The notes under the pieces: generated by a model
The model's input: only the letters and a program-made list of their open reading frames with translations
Databases searched by the model: none
What the model was told of the DNA's origin: nothing
In this document: positions 1 through 9,335 of the stretch, piece after piece
Layout: each line of letters begins with the position of its first letter
How positions within the stretch are numbered: the first letter of the stretch is position 1
Made by a program: the position numbers and the translations under genes
Assembly: GCA_016711045.1 (NCBI GenBank)
Contig: JADJTT010000001.1
Span: 990,469-1,054,468, forward strand
Source: Saprospirales bacterium
GTDB lineage: Bacteria > Bacteroidota > Bacteroidia > Chitinophagales > Saprospiraceae
Length of the DNA: 64,000 bases
Direction: 5' to 3'

Positions 1-2889
1 ACGGTTGACATCGGCCGCGATTTGTTGATAGGGGGAGCTCAGCAGGGTGACCCCCAGGATATGCCGGCTGATGAGTACCATATCGTAGGTCGTAACTCCA
101 TTATCGGCATCGGTAAGCTTGGAGGGCAAGATGGTATAATCGCCCCCTGTTTGTAAAAATTCAAAAAGAAACAGCCCGTCGCTGGAGGTAGTGAGGGAAT
201 CACTGCTGTTGAGCGTGACAATGGCGTTGGCTACCGGGCTCCCGCTTTCGGTGTCCAGCGCGCCCGAAATGGAAATTTGGGAAGCACATGCCGCCAGGTT
301 GTTTTGCACCTTGAGGTTGACTACGCAGTAATCCTGGTTGCCCTGCTCGTCTGTCACCCACATCTCCACGGTGTTGATCCCGACATTACTGCAGGTAAAG
401 ATCCGCGTCGAATCACTTGTATCGGCAGAGTAAGAAAACGTTAAAGCGCTCGTGTCGGAGCAATTGTCGAAGCTCCCGACATTGAACTCCTCGGCGCTGA
501 CCTCGATCATGGGGTCGGGCAGGTCCATAATTTCCACGATCAAGTCTTCACAGTAAGGGGTAGGATTTTTACAATCTTCAATGGTAAAGTTCTTGGAACA
601 ACTGGTGCGGTTACCACAAGCATCGTCCACAAAAAAGGTAAAACGGTGCGTGCCAAGCGGATAATTGCCATTTATCTCGGAACCTTCCCCGGTTTCATCC
701 TTCGTGCCGTCGTCATACAGGTCGACTTCATATTCAAATCCCAATTGCGCGGAGGGCGTACAATCATCTTCCGCTTCGATGAAAAGGGAGACATCGCCTC
801 CTGCACAATCGGAGTCGAAACTACAGAATACGAGATCTTCGCACGTTCCGAGGATAACCGGCGGTTCGGAGTTGGTGATATGAATAACCTGGATGTACTC
901 CCAAATCCCGGTCTGGTTGATGGGATTAAACTGGCACCAGTCCACCACCAGCCAGGTGCGCAAGATCTCGACACATGCAGAAGGCGAATTGAGATAAGTA
1001 TCGGAATAGTTATAGGCAATTACCATACAATTGGTAGTATCAGCGAGGATCTGCGGAAATCCGTTTTCCATCGGCAGGTTTTCCGGCTCTAACCCTGCTC
1101 CGCAACTCGGCGAACTGAAATCCAGCGGCCAGATAATATCGTCGGTGGGATCGGTGGGGTCCACCGGATTGATATAAAAAGGGTCCTGATTTTTTATAGT
1201 AATGGTTTGGGTGCAAGCCGCTTTTCGCCCTCCGGCATCTTCGATCATCCAATTGCGCCAGACAAACCCTACCCCACAGTTGGAAAGTTGAATGCTGTCT
1301 GAATACGTGATCTCGAAATCCGGGCAATTGTCACTCGCGGTCGGCAGTCCGGTAATGACGAAATCTGTAAAATCCTTCCCACAATCCAAGGTCAGGTCAT
1401 TCGGACATAAAATGCCGGGATTGAGATTGTCGAACACCTGTGCGGAGGAAAGGCTTGTGCTGGTATTCCCGTCCTGGTCACTTACCCGGAGTTCGATCCA
1501 GACCGGGTGGCCTACGTCACAACAGAAAAAGGGCACGTTCGGTCCAAACGGGGTAGAATCATCTCCATCGCAGAACGGGGAATCCAGGCGCCTGACAGCT
1601 AATGTCACGGCGCCGCAATTGTCCCAACTTCCATCGTCAAAAGTCGCCGCATTTACCAGGGTTGGGGAAGTCGGCAAGAGCGAAATATTGGGATTGCTCA
1701 CGCTCACTGCAACAGGTGGAACCACGTCATGCACTGTTATTTGAAATTGACAAGTGGCCGTATTTCCACATTCATCAGTTGCAATACAGGTGGTATTGTA
1801 AACCCCGGATTCAAGGTTGTAAATCGTGGTACCCTGTACCAAGCCAAAGGAGCCTTCTACTGCAATATTCACAGTTGATCCACAAGAGTCGAAAGTGGCC
1901 GGCTGGGGAAAAATGACCGTTGCCGTACAGTCTTGATTGCTCGTATTCACAAATACATCGTTCGGGCATCCCATCATTGGAGGCAGGGAGTCCAACACTT
2001 CGATGAACTGGGTATGAACCGTGCTTTCTCCCCGGCATCCGTCGTACACTTCCCATTCCCGGAACAGGGAATAACTTCCCGCACAAGTAAACACTTCCAC
2101 CTCGGTAAAAAAAGATTCAAACCCACATATGCTGTCGATGGCGGTGCCATTATAAGAAGGAAATCCGGTAATTGCAGGAGAGGTGTCGGTTGCCGGACAG
2201 TACAGCGGCGGTGCGTGGACTCCATCCCTGTCCGGAGGCATGACTAATGCACTGAGTGGAGGACGTACCACCAGGATTTTTTGAATACAATGAGCCGTGT
2301 TTCCACTGGCATCCGATGCCGACCAAAGCCGGTTGATCATAAGGATGGTGTCGGAATCGGTACAATTGGTATAGATTGGATTATCGACAAAGGTGACCGT
2401 CGGGGACCCGGTACAATTGTCGTCGACCCCGGGCATGCCGATTGAAGCCGGATCAGTAGGATCGAAACACGTGACGGTAATATCTTCGCAGACCATAGTG
2501 GGAGCTAGCTTATCCTCTACATGCAATTCGCCGGAACAGTAATTTCCCGTCAGGGTGTCAATTACTGTTCCCGTCAGTGTTTTATTGACGTAATCGCCGG
2601 TGATTAAAGGACTCGTGGGGATAAGGTTTCCATTTCCATCAAAAATATGCACGACCAAATGATCCAGGCAACCTGGCCCTGGATTCCCGGAAAGAAGGAG
2701 TTGCGGTTCAATAAACGCAGTGCATTGGTCATTTAAGGAAACTTGCACATCTATGCAGGTAAGGGTGCATTGGCCCCAGGAGCGATAAGGGAACAGCCCT
2801 AGAAACAGGAGGAGGAAAAAAGCGAAAAGGTTTATTCCAGCTGCGGAATAAACCTTTTCGCCTGGCACAGAGGCAGTTGAAAAGGACAT
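1..2889 (-). CDS. Giant secreted HYR-repeat surface protein (C-terminal part outside window)
   Basis: The minus frame starting at the ATG at 2889 stays open for 963 codons and runs off the window edge, so the gene is partial at its 3' end. It begins with a signal peptide: about 19 N-terminal residues, a hydrophobic core (INLFAFFLLLFLGLFPY) and a WGQ-like cleavage site. Several HYR-type immunoglobulin-like modules follow, marked by phrases such as CPNDVFVN and ATDECGNTATCQFQITVHD and many paired cysteines. The last ~90 visible residues look like a carboxypeptidase-regulatory-like module (SISGALDTESGSPVANAIV) followed by a dockerin-like stretch (GVTTYDMVLISRHILG). In Saprospiria such proteins are usually T9SS cargo with adhesive or matrix roles; that role is inference, and no sorting tail is visible. 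The long hairpin in codons ~10-23 is listed separately. Confidence 0.8.
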   Translation of the reverse strand, partial: MSFSTASVPGEKVYSAAGINLFAFFLLLFLGLFPYRSWGQCTLTCIDVQVSLNDQCTAFIEPQLLLSGNPGPGCLDHLVVHIFDGNGNLIPTSPLITGDYVNKTLTGTVIDTLTGNYCSGELHVEDKLAPTMVCEDITVTCFDPTDPASIGMPGVDDNCTGSPTVTFVDNPIYTNCTDSDTILMINRLWSASDASGNTAHCIQKILVVRPPLSALVMPPDRDGVHAPPLYCPATDTSPAITGFPSYNGTAIDSICGFESFFTEVEVFTCAGSYSLFREWEVYDGCRGESTVHTQFIEVLDSLPPMMGCPNDVFVNTSNQDCTATVIFPQPATFDSCGSTVNIAVEGSFGLVQGTTIYNLESGVYNTTCIATDECGNTATCQFQITVHDVVPPVAVSVSNPNISLLPTSPTLVNAATFDDGSWDNCGAVTLAVRRLDSPFCDGDDSTPFGPNVPFFCCDVGHPVWIELRVSDQDGNTSTSLSSAQVFDNLNPGILCPNDLTLDCGKDFTDFVITGLPTASDNCPDFEITYSDSIQLSNCGVGFVWRNWMIEDAGGRKAACTQTITIKNQDPFYINPVDPTDPTDDIIWPLDFSSPSCGAGLEPENLPMENGFPQILADTTNCMVIAYNYSDTYLNSPSACVEILRTWLVVDWCQFNPINQTGIWEYIQVIHITNSEPPVILGTCEDLVFCSFDSDCAGGDVSLFIEAEDDCTPSAQLGFEYEVDLYDDGTKDETGEGSEINGNYPLGTHRFTFFVDDACGNRTSCSKNFTIEDCKNPTPYCEDLIVEIMDLPDPMIEVSAEEFNVGSFDNCSDTSALTFSYSADTSDSTRIFTCSNVGINTVEMWVTDEQGNQDYCVVNLKVQNNLAACASQISISGALDTESGSPVANAIVTLNSSDSLTTSSDGLFLFEFLQTGGDYTILPSKLTDADNGVTTYDMVLISRHILGVTLLSSPYQQIAADVNR
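2822..2861 (-). terminator. Terminator-like hairpin inside the 5' coding region of the giant HYR gene
   Basis: A 17-bp perfect inverted repeat (2822-2838 and 2845-2861) with a 6-nt loop. On the coding (minus) strand it is followed directly by six T residues, the layout of an intrinsic terminator. It lies 26 nt after the start codon, within the signal-peptide region. It could attenuate transcription or control translation; neither is shown by sequence alone. Confidence 0.55.
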
Positions 2890-2968
2890 GAAATTGAATT
2901 AATTTGTTAGTGCGAAGGCTTTCGTTATAGTCTATATCAGGTGCAAAATAAGAAGGAAAGGTTGCATA

Positions 2969-5104
2969 TTAACTGACCAGGCTCAAAAACTCTTCTTCTG
3001 TCAACACTTGCACAGTGCCGAGTTCCCGTGCTTTTTTCAGTTTGGACCCCGCCGCCTCCCCCGCTACGAGGATGTCGAGTTTGGAACTCACCGCACTGAC
3101 GTTTCGGGCGCCGGCGGCTTCGGCTTTCTCCTGGGCTTCCTTGCGGCCCATGGTCTGGAGGGTGCCGGTAAAGAGGATCGATTTGCCGGCAAGTGGGGCA
3201 TCTGCAGAAGCCGCCCTGGGACGGTCCTCCTCCGTTTGGCGGAGGTTTACGCCTAGCGATTCCATCTCCTCGAGCAATTGAATATTGGACGGATGATGGA
3301 ACCAGGCCATCACGTTTTCCGCTACCACCGGCCCTACATCCTTGATGTGGGTAAAATCTTCTGCTGTCCAGTCTTTCAAGTCGAGCACGTGGCCGATCTC
3401 TGCGGCCAACAGTTTGGATATTTTCTGGCCGAGGTGATGGATACTTAAACTGTGCAAAAGGCGCTGAATGGGGTTTTGCCTGGCTTTTTCGATAGAAGCT
3501 TTGAGGTTGGTCACCGATTTGGGGCCAAATCCTTCCAACTGTTCGATCTGCTCGTAAGGTAAGCGGTATACATCGGCCAGGGTGCGCAACCAACCCAATT
3601 CATAGAATCGTTCGACGATAGATTTGCCTAGCCCCTCGATGTCCATGGCGTCTTTGGAAACGTGCCAGATCAATCGCTGAAGGTCTTGCGCCCCGCAAAC
3701 ACAGATGGGGCAACGCCAGGCAGACTCTCCTTCTTCGCGCACCAGTTCGACCGGTTCTTCCGTATCATTCACCGGGCAAAATTGAGGAAAAGCGATCGGG
3801 TGCTCCGCGCCGGTGCGCAACTCCGTCATGGCTTTGACGATATAGGGGATCACATCGCCGGCCCGTTCAACCAACACCGTATCGCCCAGTCTAAGGTCCT
3901 TGGTCCGGATAAAGTCTTCATTGTGCAGCGAAACGGAGGAGATAGTCACCCCGGCGAGCGGCACGGGTTCGAGCTTGGCAACGGGAGTGATCGATCCCAC
4001 CTTCCCCACCTGATACTCTACGTTCAACAGTTTGGTAGTGGCCTGCTTGGCCTGAAATTTGAACGCAATAGCCCACCGTGGATGGTGGCTTGTATACCCG
4101 CATCGCTCCTGCAAATCACGCCGGTTCACTTTGACCACCATGCCGTCGATTTCGTAGGGAAAATCCTCCCGGCGAGCTTGCCAGTGTAGACAAAAGTCGA
4201 TGACCTCCCGGATTCCTTTGCACACCTTACGCTCTTCCCCCGGCACTTTAAATCCAAGGGTACCAAGCAACTCAATACTTTCATCGTGGGTGCGCAGCCG
4301 ACCCAGTTCATCGGCGCCCTCGGCATTCGTCGCATAAGCCAGCTGATAAACGAACGCCTCCAAACCCCGTTGGGCCGTTTCTTTTGGGTCTTTCATCCGG
4401 AGTCCTCCGGTAGCGGCGTTGCGTGGATTGGCGAACAAGGCCAACCCTTCTGCTTCGCGTTTTTTATTGATCTGGTTGAAAATATCTTTCCGGATGAGTA
4501 CCTCTCCCCGCAATTCCACGGTCTGGAACCCGGATCTGGAAAAACCCGCCTTGAGTGGAATAGACCGGATCACCCGGGCGTTGGCGGTCATTTCTTCTCC
4601 CATCACGCCGTTTCCCCGGGTAGAAGCGCGGGATAGTATGTCGTTCTCGTAGACAAGAGCGATCGTGCCGCCGTCATATTTGGGTTCGACCACGTATTCC
4701 ACGTCTTCTTCGGCAGGGGTAAGCGTCAGCTTTTTTACCTGTTCATCAAAGTCGTTCAGGTCTTCTGCATTGTAGGAGTTGGCCAGGGAAAGCATGGGGG
4801 TGAGATGCTCCGCAGAAGGAAAATCTTCCGTGAGGTCGGCCGAGACACGCTGGGTAGGGGAATCAGGATCGATCAACTCCGGAAAGTGCGCCTCCAGATT
4901 TTGCAAGTGTTTGAACAACTGGTCGTATTCGAAGTCGCTGACCACCGGGTCGTTCAGCACGTAATACCGCCATTCGTGGTAAATGAGCACATCGCGTAAG
5001 TCACGCATAACCGACTCAGCTGCCTCGTGTGACGGTTGGAGCTGTTGTTTTAACAGCTCCTTGGAAAGCTCATAAAATGCACGTTGTTGCGCTGCCGTGT
5101 ACAT
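2969..5104 (-). CDS. ligA: NAD+-dependent DNA ligase LigA
   Basis: Seals nicks in duplex DNA during replication and repair, using NAD+ to adenylate an active-site lysine. The 711-residue length is normal to slightly long for LigA. In order: an N-terminal Ia domain (HEWRYYVLNDPVVSDFEYD), the adenylation motif KYDG with catalytic K142, the OB fold, a zinc finger at ~443-470, helix-hairpin-helix repeats (ending DVGPVVAENVM) and a C-terminal BRCT domain (~640-711). Odd point: the first zinc-finger cysteine pair, normally CxxC, reads CPVN, so one ligand is replaced by Asn446; an extra Cys468 lies between Cys465 and Cys470. The gene starts 31 nt after the rlmD stop on the same strand, so the two are probably cotranscribed. 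Confidence 0.97.
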   Translation of the reverse strand: MYTAAQQRAFYELSKELLKQQLQPSHEAAESVMRDLRDVLIYHEWRYYVLNDPVVSDFEYDQLFKHLQNLEAHFPELIDPDSPTQRVSADLTEDFPSAEHLTPMLSLANSYNAEDLNDFDEQVKKLTLTPAEEDVEYVVEPKYDGGTIALVYENDILSRASTRGNGVMGEEMTANARVIRSIPLKAGFSRSGFQTVELRGEVLIRKDIFNQINKKREAEGLALFANPRNAATGGLRMKDPKETAQRGLEAFVYQLAYATNAEGADELGRLRTHDESIELLGTLGFKVPGEERKVCKGIREVIDFCLHWQARREDFPYEIDGMVVKVNRRDLQERCGYTSHHPRWAIAFKFQAKQATTKLLNVEYQVGKVGSITPVAKLEPVPLAGVTISSVSLHNEDFIRTKDLRLGDTVLVERAGDVIPYIVKAMTELRTGAEHPIAFPQFCPVNDTEEPVELVREEGESAWRCPICVCGAQDLQRLIWHVSKDAMDIEGLGKSIVERFYELGWLRTLADVYRLPYEQIEQLEGFGPKSVTNLKASIEKARQNPIQRLLHSLSIHHLGQKISKLLAAEIGHVLDLKDWTAEDFTHIKDVGPVVAENVMAWFHHPSNIQLLEEMESLGVNLRQTEEDRPRAASADAPLAGKSILFTGTLQTMGRKEAQEKAEAAGARNVSAVSSKLDILVAGEAAGSKLKKARELGTVQVLTEEEFLSLVS

Positions 5105-5135
5105 ATGAAAAACTTATAAGTAAGAGTGCAAAGTT

Positions 5136-6544
5136 TTATCGCTTCACCAGCAAAGCTACTGCTTCAATATGCTGTGTATGCGGAAACATATCCACCGGCT
5201 GCACTTTTTCTACCCGGTATTTTTCGTCCAGCAGGTTGAGGTCGCGTGCCTGGGTAGCCGGGTTACAGCTCACATACACGATCCTCGGCGACTCGAGCTG
5301 CAAAAATAGTTTCACCACATCCGGGTGCATGCCCGCCCGTGGCGGATCGGTGATTACTACATCCGGCTTGCCATGCTTTTCAGCAAACTCGGGGGTGAGT
5401 ATATTTTTCACATCTCCCGCATAAAAAGTGCAATTGTCAATGTTATTCAACAGGGCATTTTCCCGTGCATCGTCGATCGCCGCTTCTATTTCTTCTATTC
5501 CGGTCACCTGTCGGGCGTCTTTGGCCAAATATAAGGCGATACTCCCCACTCCGGTATACAGGTCATACACGTTTTGCGTGCCATCGAGCCCGGCAAATTG
5601 AGCGGCAATGGAGTAAAGCTGCTCTCCCTGGCGGGAATTGGTCTGGAAAAACGATTTCGGGCCAATGCGGAAACGCACATGGCCCAGCTGCTCCTCGATA
5701 AAGCCCTTGCCTGCGTAGGTGTGCATGTCGAGGTCGAGCACAAAGTCGTTGACCTTGGTATTGATGCAGTAGATCAGGGTGGTGATCTGGGGAAAGCGTT
5801 CCAGCACCGCATCGAGGTAAGCGATCCGCCTGGGTTCGTCCTCTTCTCCGAAACTGAGCAATACCAGCGTCTCACCCACCGTACTCACGCGGACCATGAC
5901 CTGCCGTAAGAAGCCTTCGTGGGCGCGTGTGTCGTAAAAACTCAACCCTTGCTCCATGCCGAGTTCCCGCAATCCGTTCCGGATTAGGTTGGATGGCTCG
6001 GGCTCCAGCCAGCAATGGTCGATGTTGATGATCTTGTCAAATGCTCCGGCTTTGTGGAATCCCAGCACATCTACAAAAAGAGGGGTCGACTTGTCTTCCA
6101 GTTCCTCCGTGGTTAGCCAGCGGCGGTTGGAAAAGGCAAATTCGAGTTTATTCCGGTAATACTGCGTTTCCGGCGCCGGGAGTATGGGCAGGAATTCTCC
6201 AATGGGTACTTTGGCGATGCGTTGCAGGGCATTCCGCACATTAGTCTCTTTGTGCTGCAACTGCGCTTCATACGACAGATGCTGCCACTGGCACCCTCCG
6301 CAGATGTCGTAATGGCTGCAAAAGGGCTCCACGCGATCCTTGGAATATTGGTGAAAATGAGTCGGTGTGGCTTGCAGCTGTCCTGCTTTTTTCTGATGAT
6401 TAATACGTCAACCACATCACCGGGCGCTACATTTTCGACAAAAACGACTTGCCCTTCCGGCGTGCGACCCACACCCCTTCCCTTATCGGCGATGCCGGTG
6501 ATCTCTAGTTGATATTCGTATTGAGGCTTTCTCTTTCTTCCCAT
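5136..6544 (-). CDS. rlmD: 23S rRNA (uracil-5-)-methyltransferase RlmD/RumA-like, broken by a -1 frameshift
   Basis: SAM-dependent RNA m5U methyltransferase of the RlmD family. The N-terminal TRAM domain (MGRKRKPQYEYQLEITG, codons 1-53) is in one frame. The rest (from AGQLQATPTHFHQYSKDRVEP, then the Fe-S motif CSHYDICGGC, DPPRAG and the catalytic VYVSCNP) is in the -1 frame. The frames join at the A-run 6387-6392, part of A_AAA_AAG in exactly the zero-frame register needed for tandem -1 slippage. Joined, the product is 469 residues, normal for the family. Either the run has lost one A (mutation or sequencing error) or frameshifting restores the protein. An internal GTG at 6332 opens a 398-residue ORF lacking TRAM. 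ligA lies 31 nt downstream. Confidence 0.85.
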
Positions 6545-6570
6545 ATTTTACTCACCCGGTGATTAGGTGC

Positions 6571-6578
6571 CAAAGCTA
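6571..6578 (-). promoter_or_regulatory. Candidate -7 box upstream of rlmD
   Basis: The minus strand reads TAGCTTTG, matching the Bacteroidota primary-sigma -7 consensus TAnnTTTG, 26 nt before the rlmD ATG. A TTGG element lies about 20 nt further upstream, a plausible -33 region. Confidence 0.45.
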
Positions 6579-6618
6579 GTATTTACAATTGGTTTGACCA
6601 ATTTCCCGGATTTTAGGC

Positions 6619-7368
6619 TCACCTGGTGAGCACCACATAGTCGCGGATAAGTGTCTTCAAAAAGCTAACCTTATCAGCAGGCGCCTGGGGTAGCTCCAGC
6701 AAGCTGGCCAATCGATTAGCCAGCTGTTGCAATACTTCCCGGTGAGCGTTATTGGGAAAGGATTGGTACCTTGCCAGGGCTGTCTTCACCAGCAACATAT
6801 CCTGCTCACTGACCTGGCGAATGCCTGGATATTGAGGTTCGTAGTCCTCCAGCGATTCGATCCGGAGCACATCGCGTAGCCGGTACGGGAGATTCGACGG
6901 CACGCGGATGACCGTAGTATGGGCCGTGAGATCTCCCAGGCGCTGGTGGCGGGGCGTGGAGCCAATCAGGAGCGAAGCGATGATACCGCTGCTAAAAACG
7001 ACGTCGATGAGGTAAAATATGCTGCGCAGCAGGTAGTCGGTCAGGCCGGGTTCTTTTCCGTCGAGCCGCACCACTTTGATCCCGATCATGCGTTTGCCGA
7101 TAGTCTGTCCGTGCAGGTAGACTTCAAAGGAAAAACAATAAAACAGAAAAATAAACAGCGGCAAAAAGTAAACTAAAAAGCTCAGCAAGAGGCCGGAGGC
7201 GGCGCTTAATAGTGTGCCCACCGTGGATATCAGAAACACCAGCAAAATATAGTACAACGTGGCGATGAGGAAAAAATCGATCAGAAAAGCGAACAGCCGG
7301 TCCCGCACATTGGCGAGTTCGTATGTGATGGTCACATTCTGTGTTGTTCGTATTTCGATGGAGGCCAT
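6619..7368 (-). CDS. RDD family membrane protein
   Basis: A 249-residue protein beginning with the RDD signature (NVRDRLFAFLIDFFLIATLYY). Two or three transmembrane helices follow, then the family's conserved TIGKRMIGIKVVRLDG and HQRLGDLTAHTTVIRV segments, and a soluble C-terminal tail of about 80 residues. Some RDD proteins have been implicated in ion transport, but most have no assigned function. It is transcribed divergently from the SpoIIM/DUF58/MoxR operon, an arrangement suggesting a shared membrane function (inference). A TAATTTTG -7 box lies 64 nt upstream. Confidence 0.88.
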   Translation of the reverse strand: MASIEIRTTQNVTITYELANVRDRLFAFLIDFFLIATLYYILLVFLISTVGTLLSAASGLLLSFLVYFLPLFIFLFYCFSFEVYLHGQTIGKRMIGIKVVRLDGKEPGLTDYLLRSIFYLIDVVFSSGIIASLLIGSTPRHQRLGDLTAHTTVIRVPSNLPYRLRDVLRIESLEDYEPQYPGIRQVSEQDMLLVKTALARYQSFPNNAHREVLQQLANRLASLLELPQAPADKVSFLKTLIRDYVVLTR

Positions 7369-7431
7369 TCGATTATTTTTTCAAAAATCACGTTATTTGA
7401 GGAACCAAGCAACTTGAATTAAGTTGGCTGG

Positions 7432-7439
7432 CAAAATTA
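7432..7439 (-). promoter_or_regulatory. Candidate -7 box for the RDD gene
   Basis: TAATTTTG on the minus strand matches TAnnTTTG and lies between the RDD start codon (7368) and the hairpin at 7442-7478. Confidence 0.35.
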
Positions 7440-7441
7440 AT

Positions 7442-7478
7442 AAACAATTACCGGCGCCAAAGGTGCCGGTAATTGTTT
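7442..7478 (+). promoter_or_regulatory. 17-bp hairpin 12 nt before the SpoIIM-like start codon
   Basis: Arms 7442-7458 and 7462-7478 pair over 17 bp with one G-U and an AAA loop. Both flanking genes are transcribed away from it, so it cannot terminate an upstream gene. It would form in the leader of the five-gene operon immediately before the ATG at 7491. Confidence 0.6.
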
Positions 7479-7490
7479 GCAACAGGTAGT

Positions 7491-9329
7491 ATGCGCGAAT
7501 CCAAATTCATCGATCAGAACCGGGAGAAGTGGGAGACTTTCGAGCAGGTGCTCGAGGACAAAGAGAAAGACTCCGACCAACTCAATGACCTGTTTGTACA
7601 GGTCACGGATGATCTTTCTTTTTCCAGGACCTTTTATCCCAATCGCCTGGTTCGCGCCTATTTGAACGGGCTGGCTCAAAAGGTTTACATCAGTATTTAT
7701 AAGACCAAACGGTCGCGGCGTAGCAGGCTGCTTGAATTTTGGAAGGAAGAGCTCCCTTTTCTGGTCTGGGAGTCCCGCCGTGAATTTCGGTTTGCATTGC
7801 TGTTGTTTGTGCTCTCCCTGGGCATTGGGGTATTTTCTTCGGCAATGGACCCCGATTTTGCCCAGGCAATCCTCGGGGAGGGCTATGTGTCGATGACGGA
7901 AGGCAATATTCAAGCGGGCGATCCTATGGCGGTTTACAAAGGAGACGGCCCTTTTGGCATGACGGTGGGGATCATTTCGAACAACCTTTTCGTAGCTTTT
8001 CTCACGTTTATTTCCGGCGCCCTATTCGCTATCGGTACGGTGGGTATACTGGTTCGAAACGGGGTTATGGTAGGGGTCTTTCAATATTTTTTCATCGAAA
8101 GGGGCTTATTTTGGGATTCCTTCCTCACTATTTGGATGCACGGTGCGCTGGAGATATCGGCTATCGTGATCGCCGGCGCAGCGGGGCTGACCCTGGGCCG
8201 TGGATTGGTCTTTCCAGGTACCTTGTCGCGCATGAAGGCTTTTCAGTTCTCCGCTCGGCGGGGGTTGAAAATCATGTTGAGCCTGGTCCCCATATTTACC
8301 GTTGCCGGTATTATTGAAGGTTTTCTGACCCGGCATACGGAACTGCCCGACCTGCTGCGGGGCATTTTTATCTTCAGTTGTTTTGCATTCATCCTGTTCT
8401 ACTACGTGTGGTACCCCATTCAAAAAGCCCGGAATGGGTTTAAGGTTCAGGAGGTAGACCCCCTGTTGAGCCCGGATACAGCGCTGGATATCAGCTTCCA
8501 TCAGATACAATCGGGGGGAGAATTATTTTCGACCACTTTCTCCTTATTTCGCCGGTATTTCGACCAGATCGCATGGCGGGCGGCGTTGGCAGCCCTTGTA
8601 TTTTGTCTACTGGTTTTCCCTTTTTCCGGCAAGGAGCCCGCAGCTTTATTTGTGTTTACCTGGGAGTTTTTGGGTATGCTTAAGTCCATTCCTATGCTGA
8701 TCCGGCACCCGGAAATCCCCTGGATGCCGGTAGTGCAGATCCTGCTTTTTACCTGGCTGAGCATGCAATTTTTCCAGATGGTACGGCCCTTTGTATCCGG
8801 ACAAAAACCTTTGCTCGTGTGGTTGAAAGCGGGAATTGGCGCCGCCATTTTGGTGATGCTGCTCCTGCCAAATGCCTGGTATACTGTATTGAGTTTCACG
8901 ATGGTGTTTCCTCTGGCCCTGGTTTGGGTCCTCATTATGCTGTGGGAGGGCAAAAATGCCTTGCGCTCCATTGTCCGGCTATTTGAATTGGTACTCACCC
9001 AGGTAGGGCGGTATCTGGGGTTTGCATTGCTGCTCACCGCAGTGGGCTTTTTGTTGTTCATGGCACTGGATTCCATGATCCTGTGGATGATCTTCGACAG
9101 TATCGGGATCGGATTTTCGCTCGAACAATCAGCAATGGACAACGTCGTAACGGTGCTACTTGTCTTTTGTACGCTTTTTCTGCTGTTCCTGTTTTTCGGC
9201 GCCATGATATTTGGTGCCTCCCTGTTGTATTTTACGTTGGTGGAGATACTGGATGCGCCGCATCTCCGCTCGCGCATAGAAAGAGTAGCCCTTCAGCCCC
9301 GTATCCAGGGGTTGCCACGGGAAGAATAA
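7491..9329 (+). CDS. SpoIIM-like (DUF95) multi-pass membrane protein with long C-terminal membrane extension
   Basis: A 612-residue integral membrane protein. The N-terminal ~330 residues resemble the stage II sporulation protein M/DUF95 family: a cytoplasmic stretch, hydrophobic helices and the motif GIISNNLFVAFLTFISGALFAIGTV. The last ~280 residues add at least five more hydrophobic segments that I do not recognise. The start is set at ATG 7491; the frame opens at a TTG at 7473, but that codon lies inside a hairpin. It is the first gene of an operon with a DUF4129-like protein, DUF4350, MoxR and DUF58. Bacteroidota do not sporulate, so the SpoIIM name reflects homology only. By context it is probably the membrane core of a MoxR-linked assembly. 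Confidence 0.82.
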   Translation: MRESKFIDQNREKWETFEQVLEDKEKDSDQLNDLFVQVTDDLSFSRTFYPNRLVRAYLNGLAQKVYISIYKTKRSRRSRLLEFWKEELPFLVWESRREFRFALLLFVLSLGIGVFSSAMDPDFAQAILGEGYVSMTEGNIQAGDPMAVYKGDGPFGMTVGIISNNLFVAFLTFISGALFAIGTVGILVRNGVMVGVFQYFFIERGLFWDSFLTIWMHGALEISAIVIAGAAGLTLGRGLVFPGTLSRMKAFQFSARRGLKIMLSLVPIFTVAGIIEGFLTRHTELPDLLRGIFIFSCFAFILFYYVWYPIQKARNGFKVQEVDPLLSPDTALDISFHQIQSGGELFSTTFSLFRRYFDQIAWRAALAALVFCLLVFPFSGKEPAALFVFTWEFLGMLKSIPMLIRHPEIPWMPVVQILLFTWLSMQFFQMVRPFVSGQKPLLVWLKAGIGAAILVMLLLPNAWYTVLSFTMVFPLALVWVLIMLWEGKNALRSIVRLFELVLTQVGRYLGFALLLTAVGFLLFMALDSMILWMIFDSIGIGFSLEQSAMDNVVTVLLVFCTLFLLFLFFGAMIFGASLLYFTLVEILDAPHLRSRIERVALQPRIQGLPREE

Positions 9330-9335
9330 TTTAAC

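Noticed and set aside
646..2365. Several overlapping ORFs on both strands between 646 and 2365
   Set aside because: They lie inside the continuous 963-codon minus frame of the HYR protein and show no domain logic of their own.
2937..3593. 218-codon minus ORF inside ligA
   Set aside because: Arg/Pro/Gly-rich shadow of the ligA BRCT/HhH region in another frame; no family resemblance.
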